Positions 42,187 through 51,028 of a stretch of 64,000 nt of DNA are shown piece after piece; position 1 is the stretch's first letter, and every line of letters starts with the position of its first letter. A model generated the notes under the pieces. The model was not told the DNA's origin, ran no database searches, and worked only from the letters and a program-made list of their open reading frames with translations. This DNA comes from Bradyrhizobium niftali (GTDB lineage: Bacteria; Pseudomonadota; Alphaproteobacteria; Rhizobiales; Xanthobacteraceae), in contig NZ_SPQT01000003.1 of assembly GCF_004571025.1 (NCBI RefSeq), positions 124,001 through 188,000 on the forward strand. Reading direction: 5' to 3'. The translations under genes and the position numbers were made by a program.

Positions 42187-42813
42187 CTAATCGTCCGACG
42201 CCGGCCCGCACCAGCCGGGCAGATAGATCGCATCCTTGCTCTTGGCCGCGGACATGGCCTTCTCGAGCGCCTTGTCGAAATCGGCATCCACCGCCTTGCG
42301 CGACAGTTTACGGCGCAGAAAGTCCGCCCACAGGAATTCGGAGAACGGCGTGGTGTCCTTGGCGAAGCCGCCCAGGCGGCGGAGCTCGCCGGCAAGGCTG
42401 CGGAAAGGATCGTCCTTGAGATCGGCAACCGATTTCGGCAGGTCCCGGAACTGCCGCCTCTCCCCCTTGGAATCGTAAGGGTAGACCCAGCGCTTGTTGT
42501 CCATCACGCCCCAGAAGGCCTCGCGCTCGACCATCCTGAGGTCGCCGACGACGGTCACCAGCACCTCCTTGACGCCCTCGTCGTGCAATGCGCGGCCGAG
42601 ATGATGATGGTCGATCACGTAGTAGCGCTCGTCCGGCCCGTACACGACGGGGATCATGTGCTTGCCGAGCAGATCGGCCTGCTTCCTGCGGTCGTGCTCG
42701 CGCCAGCGCTTGCGCTTCTCCTTGACCTCGCGCATGCCGACCGTCATCTGCGTCGGCCGAAGCGACAGGATCGGCACCGGATGCACTCTCGGCTCGCGCG
42801 CGTTCGTGGTCAT
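42187..42813 (-). CDS. ParB-like nuclease-fold protein (ParBc_2 type)
   Basis: A 208-residue cytosolic protein. The N-terminal part, VHPVPILSLRPTQMTVGMRE, then KHMIPVVYGPDERYYVIDHH and the HHLGRAL motif, match the ParB/Srx-fold domain in the form called ParB-like catalytic or ParBc_2. The rest is a helical accessory domain (RRKLSRKAVDADFDKALEKA). It is not a chromosomal ParB: no helix-turn-helix follows and no parA is nearby. These stand-alone proteins have unclear roles; an ATP- or nucleotide-handling activity like sulfiredoxin or a ParB CTPase is possible. Confidence 0.82.
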   Translation of the reverse strand: MTTNAREPRVHPVPILSLRPTQMTVGMREVKEKRKRWREHDRRKQADLLGKHMIPVVYGPDERYYVIDHHHLGRALHDEGVKEVLVTVVGDLRMVEREAFWGVMDNKRWVYPYDSKGERRQFRDLPKSVADLKDDPFRSLAGELRRLGGFAKDTTPFSEFLWADFLRRKLSRKAVDADFDKALEKAMSAAKSKDAIYLPGWCGPASDD

Positions 42814-43144
42814 GGTCGAAGGGCCCTCTCACATTGATGCAACCGGTCGTCCAGGTTCCCATGGATTATGCCATGGGCGCGGCGGCGACAAAATGCGTTC
42901 GGCCCGGACAGGAAGATCACAAGCCGATGTTCGCGGGACCAGGCGCGGCAGGCGCCATGGCTGGTGTTGCAACGCACCCCCCGCGTCCTCACGCCGGCAT
43001 GACGACCGCTTCCGCGATCCGTCGCGGGCCCTCACGAAGAGGTAGTGCAAAAGCGCAATGCACGTACGCGTTGAGAAGATTTTCTGCAACGCGTTCACCA
43101 CCTGTGCTATCAAAAAATCGCTGCTTCGGAGTGATCCTCGCCCC
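42814..43144. other. Intergenic region with no recognised gene
   Basis: About 330 bases between divergent genes. I see no hairpin followed by a T-run, no good operator palindrome and no ribosome site with an attached convincing frame. The right part (43060-43130) is AT-richer than its surroundings and probably holds the promoter of the gene at 43145. Confidence 0.45.
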
Positions 43145-43486
43145 ATGAAATCCCAGCGGCCCATAAGCTCTGATGAGGAGCACCGGGTGCTCCAGTTCAG
43201 GCCGCGCACCTCACCCTCCCCGACGGTCCACCGGGGCAACGGCACCGTGCAGCCGCTGCGCGGCGCGCCCAAGCCGCTGGACCTGTCGCGCTACGAGCAG
43301 CCCCGCACCGAGCCGGACGATTTCCGCCACCGCATGCTCGCCAACATCGCCGCACTCGCCTTCACCATCGCGCTGACCGCGATCGGGATCTGGCTCGCCG
43401 TGAGCATCGCCGACCTGCGCCGGACCCAGGATTGCGTGCTGATGGGCCGCCGCGACTGCGCCAAGATCACGACGCCGCTCATCTAG
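43145..43486 (+). CDS. Hypothetical single-pass membrane protein (113 aa)
   Basis: Start ATG at 43145; an earlier ATG at 43058 gives a longer frame whose extra part is out of character, so I prefer the shorter form. Residues 1-65 are polar and basic (HRVLQFRPRTSPSPTVHRG), then comes one membrane helix (IAALAFTIALTAIGIWLAVS) and a short tail with two Cys (RTQDCVLMGRRDCAKITTP) on the periplasmic side. The Cys pair could form a disulfide. I do not recognise a function. It precedes the lipid A operon by 370 bases. Confidence 0.68.
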   Translation: MKSQRPISSDEEHRVLQFRPRTSPSPTVHRGNGTVQPLRGAPKPLDLSRYEQPRTEPDDFRHRMLANIAALAFTIALTAIGIWLAVSIADLRRTQDCVLMGRRDCAKITTPLI

Positions 43487-43509
43487 GCACGCCCGCCTAC
43501 CCAGAGGTC

Positions 43510-43594
43510 GTCATGCCCGGGCTTGTCCCAGGGATCCACGCTCTTTGTGCCGCAAGGCAAGGCGTGGATGGCCGGGACAATGCCCGGCCATGAC
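43510..43594. repeat. Dispersed intergenic repeat, related family, in the spacer before acpXL
   Basis: An 85-base inverted-repeat element bounded by GTCATGCC and GGCCATGAC, with CCACGC and GCGTGG inside. It is related to the element at 48081-48164 and shares the GTCAT/ATGAC ends with copies at 35544 and 51029. The remaining spacer up to 43855 shows no gene; the acpXL promoter should lie near 43800. Confidence 0.75.
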
Positions 43595-43855
43595 GCTGTG
43601 GAGGCAGAGCGCCCCAGGCTTCCCAGTCCGACGCGATCGTCCCTCGCGAAAAGAGGCTCCGGCAGGCATCCCCAGCTCCGTGCCTTGCTGTCCCCATGGC
43701 CTGTCCGGCTCCATTGAACTCAGGGCGGCGCTCCGATATACGGGCTCTCGACCCGGCCAGAGGGGGGTTGAGGGCGTCATCAGGGGCGCGATGCCCACCC
43801 GCCATGCCACTCTGGAACATCTGACAAATATCCGCAATATATCAAAGGCTTAGTG

Positions 43856-44143
43856 ATGTCCTCTACATTCGATCAGGTCGCTACGATCATCGCTGAAACC
43901 TGCGACATCCCGCGCGACACGATCACGCCGGATAGCCACGCCATCGATGACCTCGGCATCGACAGCCTCGATTTCCTCGATATCGCCTTTGCGATCGACA
44001 AGCAGTTCGGAATCAAGCTGCCGCTGGAAAAGTGGACCCAGGAGGTCAACGACGGCAAAGCGACCACCGAACAATATTTCGTGCTGAAGAACCTGTGCGC
44101 GCGCATCGACGAGCTGGTTGCAGCCAAGGGCGCGAGCGCCTAA
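43856..44143 (+). CDS. acpXL: Lipid A-specific acyl carrier protein AcpXL
   Basis: 95 residues from the ATG at 43856 (a GTG directly before it is possible). The phosphopantetheine site is [12 protein letters not shown] with Ser at about residue 37, in the form typical of AcpXL; the protein is longer than the housekeeping ACP and has the distinctive [20 protein letters not shown] segment. It carries the very-long-chain (about C26-C34 hydroxylated) acyl group that LpxXL attaches to lipid A. First gene of the operon with the dehydratase, two synthase-type proteins and the acyltransferase. Confidence 0.95.
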   Translation: MSSTFDQVATIIAETCDIPRDTITPDSHAIDDLGIDSLDFLDIAFAIDKQFGIKLPLEKWTQEVNDGKATTEQYFVLKNLCARIDELVAAKGASA

Positions 44144-44153
44144 TCGGGCGGCC

Positions 44154-44624
44154 ATGCAACTCGAATACTTCCACATGATCGATCGCATCGTCGACCTCAG
44201 GGTCGACGAGAAGAGGATCGTCGTCGAGGCCCAGGTCCCGAAGGAAAGCACCATCTTCGAGGGGCACTTCCCGGGCTATCCCTTGATGCCCGGCGTGCTC
44301 CTGATCGAATCGATGGCGCAGGCCTCGGGCTGGCTTCAGCTCGGCGTGTTCAAGTTCGAGCGCATGCCGATCCTGGCCGCCGTCAAGGAGGCCAAGGTGC
44401 GCGGCTCGGTATTCCCCGGCGATCTCATGAGCATCGAGGCGAGCCTCACCCATGAGGGCTCGGGCTACGCCATGACCGAAGCCAAGATCAGGGTCGGCGG
44501 CAAGCTGCGCGCGAATTCGGCGCTCACCTTCACGCTGATCCCCTTCCCCAATGCGGACATGCGCGGATACATGGCGAAAGTCGCCGAGCGCGTCGGCTTT
44601 CCGCAACAGGCCGTATCGCCATGA
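44154..44624 (+). CDS. fabZ: 3-hydroxyacyl-ACP dehydratase of the VLCFA cluster (FabZ-like)
   Basis: 156 residues, hotdog fold. The catalytic His lies in GHFPGYPLMPGVLLIESMAQ, followed by ASGWLQLG, the family hallmark. The start at 44154 follows acpXL by 10 bases. It removes water from 3-hydroxyacyl-AcpXL in each elongation round of the very-long-chain acyl group. It overlaps the following synthase-like gene by 4 bases. This copy is dedicated to lipid A by its context; the housekeeping fabZ is normally beside lpxD/lpxA elsewhere. Confidence 0.9.
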   Translation: MQLEYFHMIDRIVDLRVDEKRIVVEAQVPKESTIFEGHFPGYPLMPGVLLIESMAQASGWLQLGVFKFERMPILAAVKEAKVRGSVFPGDLMSIEASLTHEGSGYAMTEAKIRVGGKLRANSALTFTLIPFPNADMRGYMAKVAERVGFPQQAVSP

Positions 44625-45826
44625 CCGACACCGCTTCGAAGCCCGGCCAGACGGAAGTCTGGATCACCGGCATTGGCCTTGCCACCTCGCTCGGCGAGGG
44701 CCTCGACGCCAACTGGGCCGCGCTCCAGGAGAAGCGCATCAATGTCGATGAGAAGGGCTTTGCGCCCTACATCATGCATCCCCTGATGCCTGTTACCTTC
44801 GACACCCAGATCCCGAAGAAGGGCGACCAGCGCCAGATGGAAGCCTGGCAGCGCATCGGCACCTATGCCGCGGGCCTCGCGCTCGACTCCGCGGGGATCA
44901 AGGGCAACAAGGACATCCTGTCGAAGATCGACATGGTCGTGGCCGCCGGCGGCGGCGAGCGCGATCTCAACGTCGACACCGGCGTGCTCACGGCCGAGGC
45001 CAAGGGGGCGAACGCGCCCGGCTTCCTCAACGAACGCCTGATGAGCGATCTCAGGCCGACGCTGTTTCTGGCCCAGCTCTCCAATCTCCTCGCCGGCAAT
45101 ATCGCCATCGTGCATGGGCTTGGCGGCACCTCGCGCACCTTCATGGGCGAAGAGGTCGCGGGCGCCGATGCGGCGCGCATCGCACTTGCGCGCATCGGCT
45201 CGGGCGAGAGCGACATCGCTCTGATCGGCGGCTCGCACAATGGCGAGCGCAAGGACCTCATGGTCCTCTACGAATTCGGCGACTTCAACCTGAAGGACAA
45301 ATTCGCGCCCGTCTGGGCGCGCAAGGACCACGCCGGCTTCGCGCTGGGGTCGGCCGGTGCCTTCCTGGTGCTGGAGTCGCGCGCGCACGCGGAAGCCCGC
45401 GGCGCCAAGCCGTTCGCAAAACTGTCGAGCGTGGTGGCCGATCTCGCCCGGCGCAAGCAGCCCGGCGACATGGCCGCGACGCTGGAGAAGCTTTGGGCCA
45501 AGCTGCCGAAGCGCGAGGGCAAGGGCGCGATCATCACGGGTGCGACCGGCGCAGAGCCCGCGACATCCGAGGAGCGCGGCTTCCTGAAGGGCCACGCCGA
45601 CTTCCCGGTGCGCTCGACCGGCACGATGTTCGGACACACCATGGAGACGCAATTCCCGCTCGGAATCGCGCTCGCCGCGCTCTCGATCTCGCGCGGCGCA
45701 CTGTTCCCGCCGAACGATTCCACGGGGACCGAGATTGAAATGCAGGGAGCGCCCACCCAGATTGTGGTCGTGGGGGCCGGACACTGGCGCGGCGAAGGCA
45801 TGGCGCTGGTCGAGGCCGTGAGCTAG
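44621..45826 (+). CDS. Ketosynthase-like protein of the VLCFA cluster lacking the catalytic cysteine
   Basis: 401 residues with the thiolase fold (TEVWITGIGLATSLGEGLDA at the start). Where active ketosynthases have TACASG, this one has GGTSRTFMGEEVAGAD, with no Cys; the first catalytic His region (AHGTATPEND in the next gene) is ATGAEPATSEERG, also lacking His; only the last His remains (MFGHTMETQF). It therefore looks like a chain-length-factor-type partner for the following, complete FabF. The rhizobial fabF2XL genes have the same place in the operon. Start overlaps the dehydratase gene by 4 bases. Confidence 0.85.
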   Translation: MTDTASKPGQTEVWITGIGLATSLGEGLDANWAALQEKRINVDEKGFAPYIMHPLMPVTFDTQIPKKGDQRQMEAWQRIGTYAAGLALDSAGIKGNKDILSKIDMVVAAGGGERDLNVDTGVLTAEAKGANAPGFLNERLMSDLRPTLFLAQLSNLLAGNIAIVHGLGGTSRTFMGEEVAGADAARIALARIGSGESDIALIGGSHNGERKDLMVLYEFGDFNLKDKFAPVWARKDHAGFALGSAGAFLVLESRAHAEARGAKPFAKLSSVVADLARRKQPGDMAATLEKLWAKLPKREGKGAIITGATGAEPATSEERGFLKGHADFPVRSTGTMFGHTMETQFPLGIALAALSISRGALFPPNDSTGTEIEMQGAPTQIVVVGAGHWRGEGMALVEAVS

Positions 45827-45844
45827 CTCTAGCGGGGGATCGAC

Positions 45845-47122
45845 ATGACTGCACCACGCGACAAATTCGGGCGTCCCGTCGTCGTCGTCACCGGCATGGG
45901 CATCATGACCTCGCTCGGCGCCGGCAAGGCCGACAATTGGGCGAAGCTCGTCGCCGGCGAATCCGGCATCCGCACCATCACGCGCTTTCCGGTCGACGGC
46001 CTGAAGACGACGATGGCCGGCACGGTCGATTTCGTCAGCGTCGATCCGTTCTCCTCCACCGGCCTGTCCGAGCGGATGGCCGAGATCGTGACCCAGGAAG
46101 CGCTCGAGCAGGCCGGCATCGGCGCGAAGGCCGATTTCCCGGGCCCGCTCTTCCTCGCGGTCGCACCGGTTGAGGTCGAATGGCCGCAGCGCCGCGAGCT
46201 CGGCCGCGCCGTCGGCTCGCCGGACTTCACCTATGACGATCTCTTGCGCATCTCCGGCGGCGGCAAGTACAGCGCCTATCATCACCGCTTCATGTTCGGC
46301 TCGGTCGCAGCCTATCTCGCCGAGACTTTCGGCACCAAGGGCTCGCCGATCTCGCTGTCGACGGCCTGCGCCTCGGGCGCGACCTCGATCCAGCTCGGCG
46401 TCGAAGCGATCCGCCGCGGCGAGACCGATGCCGCGCTGTGCGTCGCAACCGACGGCACGGTGAACCCGGAAGCGCTGGTGCGCTTCTCCCTGCTCTCGGC
46501 GCTGTCGACCCAGAACGATCCGCCGCAGGCGGCCTCCCGCCCCTTCTCCAAGAACCGCGACGGCTTCGTCATGGCCGAAGGCGCCGGCGCGCTGGTGCTG
46601 GAAAGCTATGAAGCGGCGACCGCGCGCGGTGCGAAGATCCTCGGCGTGATCGCCGGCTGCGGCGAGCTCACCGATTCCTTCCATCGCACCCGCTCCTCGC
46701 CCGACGGCAAGCCGATCATCGGCTGCATGAACAAGACGCTGGCCGATGCCGGCATGACCCCGGACCAGATCGACCACATCAACGCGCACGGCACCGCGAC
46801 GCCCGAAAACGACAAGATGGAGTTCAACACGACATCGGCCGTGTTCGGCGAGCTCGCGCAGAAGATCCCGGTCACGTCCAACAAGTCGATGGTCGGCCAC
46901 ACCATCTCGGCCGCAGGCGCCGTGGAAGCGATCTTCTCGCTGCTCACCCTCGAGCATCAGCGCATCCCGCCGACGATCAATTACGAGACCCCGGATCCCA
47001 CGATCCTGTTCGACGTCGTCGGCAACAAGGCGCGCGACGCCCGCGTCACCGCGGTGATGTCGAACTCGTTCGGCTTCGGCGGCCAGAACGCCTCGCTGAT
47101 CCTGACCCGCGAACCGGCCTGA
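45845..47122 (+). CDS. fabF: 3-oxoacyl-ACP synthase II (FabF) of the VLCFA cluster
   Basis: 425 residues with the complete triad: Cys175 in STACASGATSIQLG, His315 in NAHGTATPENDK and His352 in SNKSMVGHTISAAGA. It condenses malonyl-ACP with the growing acyl-AcpXL to extend it to very long chain length. The ATG at 45845 is 18 bases after the synthase-like partner gene. The pair (active and inactive) is likely to form a heterodimer, as ketosynthase and chain-length factor do. Next is the lipid A acyltransferase, 8 bases downstream. Confidence 0.93.
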   Translation: MTAPRDKFGRPVVVVTGMGIMTSLGAGKADNWAKLVAGESGIRTITRFPVDGLKTTMAGTVDFVSVDPFSSTGLSERMAEIVTQEALEQAGIGAKADFPGPLFLAVAPVEVEWPQRRELGRAVGSPDFTYDDLLRISGGGKYSAYHHRFMFGSVAAYLAETFGTKGSPISLSTACASGATSIQLGVEAIRRGETDAALCVATDGTVNPEALVRFSLLSALSTQNDPPQAASRPFSKNRDGFVMAEGAGALVLESYEAATARGAKILGVIAGCGELTDSFHRTRSSPDGKPIIGCMNKTLADAGMTPDQIDHINAHGTATPENDKMEFNTTSAVFGELAQKIPVTSNKSMVGHTISAAGAVEAIFSLLTLEHQRIPPTINYETPDPTILFDVVGNKARDARVTAVMSNSFGFGGQNASLILTREPA

Positions 47123-47130
47123 CCGGACGC

Positions 47131-48063
47131 ATGGCGCTGCTGACTGCGAGCATCAAGGCCCGCGCGCGGGAGGCTGCCAAATCGGTCGGCGGCACCCTGA
47201 TCGGCGCCGCTACCGTCGGCATGCTGCGCACCACGCGCTATTTCGATCCGGTCAAGACCTCGGACTTCTTCTCACGCGTTGTGAAGCTGATCGGCCCGCG
47301 CCTGCGCGAGCACCGCATCGGCCGCGCCAATCTGGTGGCCGCTTTTCCCGAAAAATCGGCGGAGGAGATCGAACAGATCCTGATGGGCGTCTGGGACAAT
47401 CTCGGCCGCGTCGGCGCCGAATTCGCCCATATGGACCACGTCTGGGATTACGACCGCGACCATCCGGAAGTGAGCCGGATCGAATTGCCGAAGCGCAGCA
47501 TCGAGCTGTTCGACCAGATCCGCGACGACGGCAAGCCGGCGCTGATCTTCGCCGCACACCTCGCGAACTGGGAATTGCCGGCGCTCGCCGCCGTCGCGCA
47601 TGGGCTGGATGCCGCGATTCTCTATCGCCGGCCGAACATCGCCTCCGCCGACCGCATCATCCAGGAGATGCGCCAGGTCAACATGGGCACGCTGATCCCG
47701 GCGGGCCGCGACGCCCCGCTGCGCCTTGCGCAGGCGCTGAAGGACGGCAAGCACGTAGCCATGCTGATCGACCAGTATTTGACCGGCGGCGTCGAGGTCA
47801 CCTTCTTCGGCCGCAAGACCCGCGCCAATCCGATGCTGGCGCGCCTGCTCCGCCAGGTCGAATGCCCGATCCACGGCGTCCGCGTCATCCGCAAGCCCGG
47901 CGGCCGCTTCGCCGCGGAGCTGACGGAGGAAGTCCCGCCCGTCCGCGATGCCGACGGCAAGATCGACATCCAGGGCACGACGCAGGCGATCACGAATGTG
48001 GTGGAAGGCTGGGTGCGCGAGCATCCGGAGCAGTGGCTGTGGCTGCACCGCAGGTGGCGGTAG
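47131..48063 (+). CDS. lpxXL: Lipid A very-long-chain acyltransferase LpxXL (HtrB/LpxL family)
   Basis: 310 residues. The catalytic HX4E motif is AAHLANWELPALAAV (H143, E148), followed by the family segment LYRRPNIASADRIIQEMRQV and a later GKHVAMLIDQYLTGGVEVTF. There is a membrane-proximal N-terminus. It transfers the very-long-chain acyl group from AcpXL to a lipid A hydroxyacyl chain on the inner-membrane face. It is 8 bases after fabF, closing the operon; no alcohol-dehydrogenase-like gene lies between them. Confidence 0.92.
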   Translation: MALLTASIKARAREAAKSVGGTLIGAATVGMLRTTRYFDPVKTSDFFSRVVKLIGPRLREHRIGRANLVAAFPEKSAEEIEQILMGVWDNLGRVGAEFAHMDHVWDYDRDHPEVSRIELPKRSIELFDQIRDDGKPALIFAAHLANWELPALAAVAHGLDAAILYRRPNIASADRIIQEMRQVNMGTLIPAGRDAPLRLAQALKDGKHVAMLIDQYLTGGVEVTFFGRKTRANPMLARLLRQVECPIHGVRVIRKPGGRFAAELTEEVPPVRDADGKIDIQGTTQAITNVVEGWVREHPEQWLWLHRRWR

Positions 48064-48080
48064 CGGACAGAACTCTCTCT

Positions 48081-48164
48081 GTCATGGCCGGGCTTGACCC
48101 GGCCATCCACGCATCACCACGCGGCAGGAAAGACGTGGATGCCCGGGACAATCCGGGGCATGAC
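48081..48164. repeat. Dispersed intergenic repeat after lpxXL
   Basis: Bounded by GTCATGGCC and GGGGCATGAC, with CCACGC and ACGTGG in the middle; related to the element at 43510-43594. The two elements flank the VLCFA operon on either side. No coding potential. Confidence 0.75.
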
Positions 48165-48202
48165 GACCGAGCAAGGGGAGCGTCTGCTCCGTCTCAGCCC
48201 CT

Positions 48203-49315
48203 CTACCGCCCCGTCTTCACCTTGGTCCAGAGCCGGTTGATGATGCGCTGGGTCGCCGGCTCGCGCGCGGTGATGACGAACAGTTTTGCGAGCGTGGCCT
48301 CGTCCGGATAGATGTTCTTGTCACCAAGGATTTTCGGGTCGACCAGCTTCTGGCTGGCGAGGTTGCCATTGGCATACGACAGGAAGTCCGAGTTCTTGGC
48401 GGCGACGTCGGGGCGGTAGAGATAGTTGATCAGCTCGTAGGCTTCCTTGACGTTCTTGGCATCCGCGGGGATCGCCAGATTGTCGAAGAACATCTGCGCG
48501 CCCTCCTTCGGAATGGTGTAGCCGATCTCGACGCCGCTCTTGGCCTCGGACGCGCGGGCACGGGCCTGCATGATGTCGCCGGACCAGCCGACCACGAAGC
48601 AGATCTCGCCGGTGGCGAGCGCGCTCAGATATTCGGACGAGTGAAATTTTCGCACCGACGGGCGGACTTTCGCGACGACGTCGGCGGCCTTCTCCAGGTC
48701 CGCCTGCTTGGTCGAGTTCGGATCGAGCCCGAGATAGCTCAGCGCCGCCGGGAAGATGTCGTCGGCGGAGTCGAGCATGTGCACGCCGCAATCCCTAAAC
48801 TTGGCGAGGTTCTCCGGCTTGAAGACGATGTCCCAGCTGTCGATCTTGGCGTCGGGGCCGAGGATCTGCTTCACCTTGGCGACATTGTAGCCGATGCCGG
48901 TCGTGCCCCACATGTAGTTGGCGGCGTAGACGTTGCCGGGATCGTAGATGCCGAGGCGCTGCGTCACCACGGGCCAGGCATGGCCAAGGTTCGGCAGCTT
49001 CGACTTGTCGAGCTTCTGGAAGATATTCGCCTTGATCTGGCGCTGCAGGAAATAGGCCGTGGGCACCACCACGTCGTAGCCGGACTTGCCGGCCATCAGG
49101 CGTGTCTCCAGCGTCTCGTTGGCGTCGAAGGTGTCGTAGACGACCTTGATGCCGGTTTCCTTGGTGAAGGCTTCCAAGACATCCGGCGCCATGTCGTTGG
49201 ACCAGTTGTAGAAGTTGACGACGCGCTCTTCGGCCCCGGCTGGGGCCGAAAGCAACGTCAGCGCTGCAGCGATTGCAAAACCAAGGCAAAGCCTGGAGCG
49301 GCTGACGTTCGTCAT
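48203..49315 (-). CDS. Polyamine-type ABC transporter substrate-binding protein (PotF/PotD family)
   Basis: 370 residues with signal peptide MTNVSRSRLCLGFAIAAALT and cleavage near APAGA. The mature start RVVNFYNWSNDMAPDVLEAF, the segment VVPTAYFLQRQIKANIFQKL, and the ending region YLYRPDVAAKNSDFLSYANG are as in PotF-type putrescine-binding proteins. No potGHI transporter genes follow; the next gene on the same strand upstream is an aminotransferase. It may work with a transporter encoded elsewhere. Putrescine, spermidine or a related amine is the likely ligand. Confidence 0.9.
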   Translation of the reverse strand: MTNVSRSRLCLGFAIAAALTLLSAPAGAEERVVNFYNWSNDMAPDVLEAFTKETGIKVVYDTFDANETLETRLMAGKSGYDVVVPTAYFLQRQIKANIFQKLDKSKLPNLGHAWPVVTQRLGIYDPGNVYAANYMWGTTGIGYNVAKVKQILGPDAKIDSWDIVFKPENLAKFRDCGVHMLDSADDIFPAALSYLGLDPNSTKQADLEKAADVVAKVRPSVRKFHSSEYLSALATGEICFVVGWSGDIMQARARASEAKSGVEIGYTIPKEGAQMFFDNLAIPADAKNVKEAYELINYLYRPDVAAKNSDFLSYANGNLASQKLVDPKILGDKNIYPDEATLAKLFVITAREPATQRIINRLWTKVKTGR

Positions 49316-49321
49316 CTCAAT

Positions 49322-50503
49322 CTACCTCGTGCGTCCACGCACCGCGTCCGACAGCCGCTCCAGCGCGGTGTCGAGCGTCTGGTCCTTCTTGGCAAAGCAG
49401 AAGCGGACCACCGAGGTCACCGGGTCCTGCTCGTAGAACGCCGAGACCGGGATCGCCGCGACCTTGTAATCCCTAACGATCCGCCAGCAGAACTCGGTGT
49501 CGCTCTCGTTGAGCCCGAGCGGCGACAGGTCCACGGTGAGGAAATAGGTCCCTTGCGACTTCAGCACGGGGAAGCCGAGGCTCTCCAGCCCCCTGGTCAG
49601 GCGGTCCCTGCTCCGCGTCAGGTCTTTCCGCATCGACAGGAAGTAGTCGTCGGACTTGCCGAGACCGTAGGCGACGGCGGCCTGCAGGTTCGGCGCGGTG
49701 GTGAAGGTCAGGAACTGGTGCACCTTGGCGGCCACCCGCAGCAGCGGCGGCGCGGCGCAGACGAAGCCGACCTTCCAGCCGGTCAGCGAGAAGATCTTGC
49801 CGGCCGAGCCGACCTTGATGGTGCGATCGCGCATGCCGGGGATGGTGATCAGCGGGATGTGCTTGTGCTCGTCGAAGGTGACGTGCTCCCAGACCTCGTC
49901 GCAGATCGCGATGACGTCGAACTCCTGGCAGTAGCGCGCGAGCAGCTCGAGGTCCTCGCGGGGATAGACCACTGCGGAGGGATTTAAGGGGTTGTTGAAG
50001 AGCACCGCCTTGGTCTTTGAATTGAAGACGCTTTTCAGCATGTCCTCGTTCAATCGCCAGTGCGGCGGTTCGAGCCGGACGAGGCGCGGAATGCCACCGG
50101 CCTGGCGGATGATCGGCAGGTAGGAATCATAGACCGGCTGGAAGCAGACCACCTCGTCGCCGGGCTGCACCACCGCGAGGATGGCCGAGGTCAGCGCCTC
50201 GGTGCCGCCAGAGGTGACCATCACCTCGCTCATCGGATCGAGCTTGAGGCCGTGCCAGTGGCCGTAATGGGTCGCGATCGCCTGGCGCAGCTCTGGCAGG
50301 CCCATCATCGACGGGTACTGGTTGTAGCCGTTCAGCGAGGCGTCGGCCGCGGCGCGGCGGATGTCCTCGGGGCCGGGATCGTCAGGAAAGCCCTGACCGA
50401 GATTGATGGCGGCATTGTCGCGCGCAGCCTGCGACATCGCCTCGAAGATGGTGACGGGAAGGTCGGCGAAGACCTTGTTCAGGGACGAGCTCTTGGTCGT
50501 CAT
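49322..50503 (-). CDS. Class I/II PLP-dependent aminotransferase
   Basis: About 393 residues from the ATG at 50503 (a GTG at 50518 would overlap the rhodanese gene). Fold-type I signatures: NLGQGFPDDPGPEDIRRA at the start, VTSGGTEALTSAILAVVQPG (cofactor phosphate loop), NNPLNPSAVVYPREDLELLA, CDEVWEHVTFDE, and SAGKIFSLTGWKVGF with the PLP-binding Lys. The pattern fits the kynurenine/glutamine/methionine-type transaminases that use many amino acids. It lies between the rhodanese gene and the PotF-like gene on one strand, 6 bases from the latter. Confidence 0.88.
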   Translation of the reverse strand: MTTKSSSLNKVFADLPVTIFEAMSQAARDNAAINLGQGFPDDPGPEDIRRAAADASLNGYNQYPSMMGLPELRQAIATHYGHWHGLKLDPMSEVMVTSGGTEALTSAILAVVQPGDEVVCFQPVYDSYLPIIRQAGGIPRLVRLEPPHWRLNEDMLKSVFNSKTKAVLFNNPLNPSAVVYPREDLELLARYCQEFDVIAICDEVWEHVTFDEHKHIPLITIPGMRDRTIKVGSAGKIFSLTGWKVGFVCAAPPLLRVAAKVHQFLTFTTAPNLQAAVAYGLGKSDDYFLSMRKDLTRSRDRLTRGLESLGFPVLKSQGTYFLTVDLSPLGLNESDTEFCWRIVRDYKVAAIPVSAFYEQDPVTSVVRFCFAKKDQTLDTALERLSDAVRGRTR

Positions 50504-50510
50504 CGCGCGG

Positions 50511-50837
50511 TCAGCCACCGACCTTGCTGGGAAGACCCGCCGCCTTCCAGCCGAGCATGCCGCCGGCGAGATGCTTGTCGTAAGGCAGGCCCGCCGCCTG
50601 CGCCGCGAGCGAGGCCGTCACCGAGCGCTTGCCCGAGCGGCAGGCGAACACGACCTCCTTGCCTTGGGGATCGGGGATCGCCTTGGGATCGAAGGTCGAG
50701 AGCGGCACCACGACGCCGTAAGGATAGGCCTCGGCCTCGACCTCGTTCGGCTCGCGGACGTCGACGAGCAAATAGCGGCCCTCCGCGACACCCTTGGAGA
50801 CCTCGTCCGGGGCCAGATCCTGTACTTGATTTGCCAC
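50511..50837 (-). CDS. Rhodanese-like domain protein
   Basis: 108 residues from a GTG at 50837, chosen because GGAGG lies 5-6 bases before it; the TTG at 50849 coincides with the ribosome site itself and was rejected. The active-site loop is VFACRSGKRSVTASL with the catalytic Cys, and YLLVDVREPNEVEAEAYP is the family's first motif. It could transfer or detoxify sulfane sulfur. It is upstream of the aminotransferase on the same strand, a 7-base spacing, so probably one operon. Confidence 0.87.
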   Translation of the reverse strand: MANQVQDLAPDEVSKGVAEGRYLLVDVREPNEVEAEAYPYGVVVPLSTFDPKAIPDPQGKEVVFACRSGKRSVTASLAAQAAGLPYDKHLAGGMLGWKAAGLPSKVGG

Positions 50838-51028
50838 ATCATCCTCCAACGTCGCAGGCGCATGCCGGGGCGATCCCGGCGGGCGGCAACCTCGCCTCTC
50901 GGGCAGCGAAAATCAAGCGCTACAATGGCTTGAGCCGCGTGGCGCAAGTTAAAGCTAAATCGCAGCGACTTGAAGCGCGGCTTTCAGGATGCCTGAAACT
51001 CCTCCTTCGCATCCGACCACGCGCGCGG

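Noticed and set aside
44465..46957. 830-residue antisense frame across fabZ and the two synthase-type genes
   Set aside because: Antisense to three clear fatty-acid genes; low-complexity charged composition and no ribosome site.
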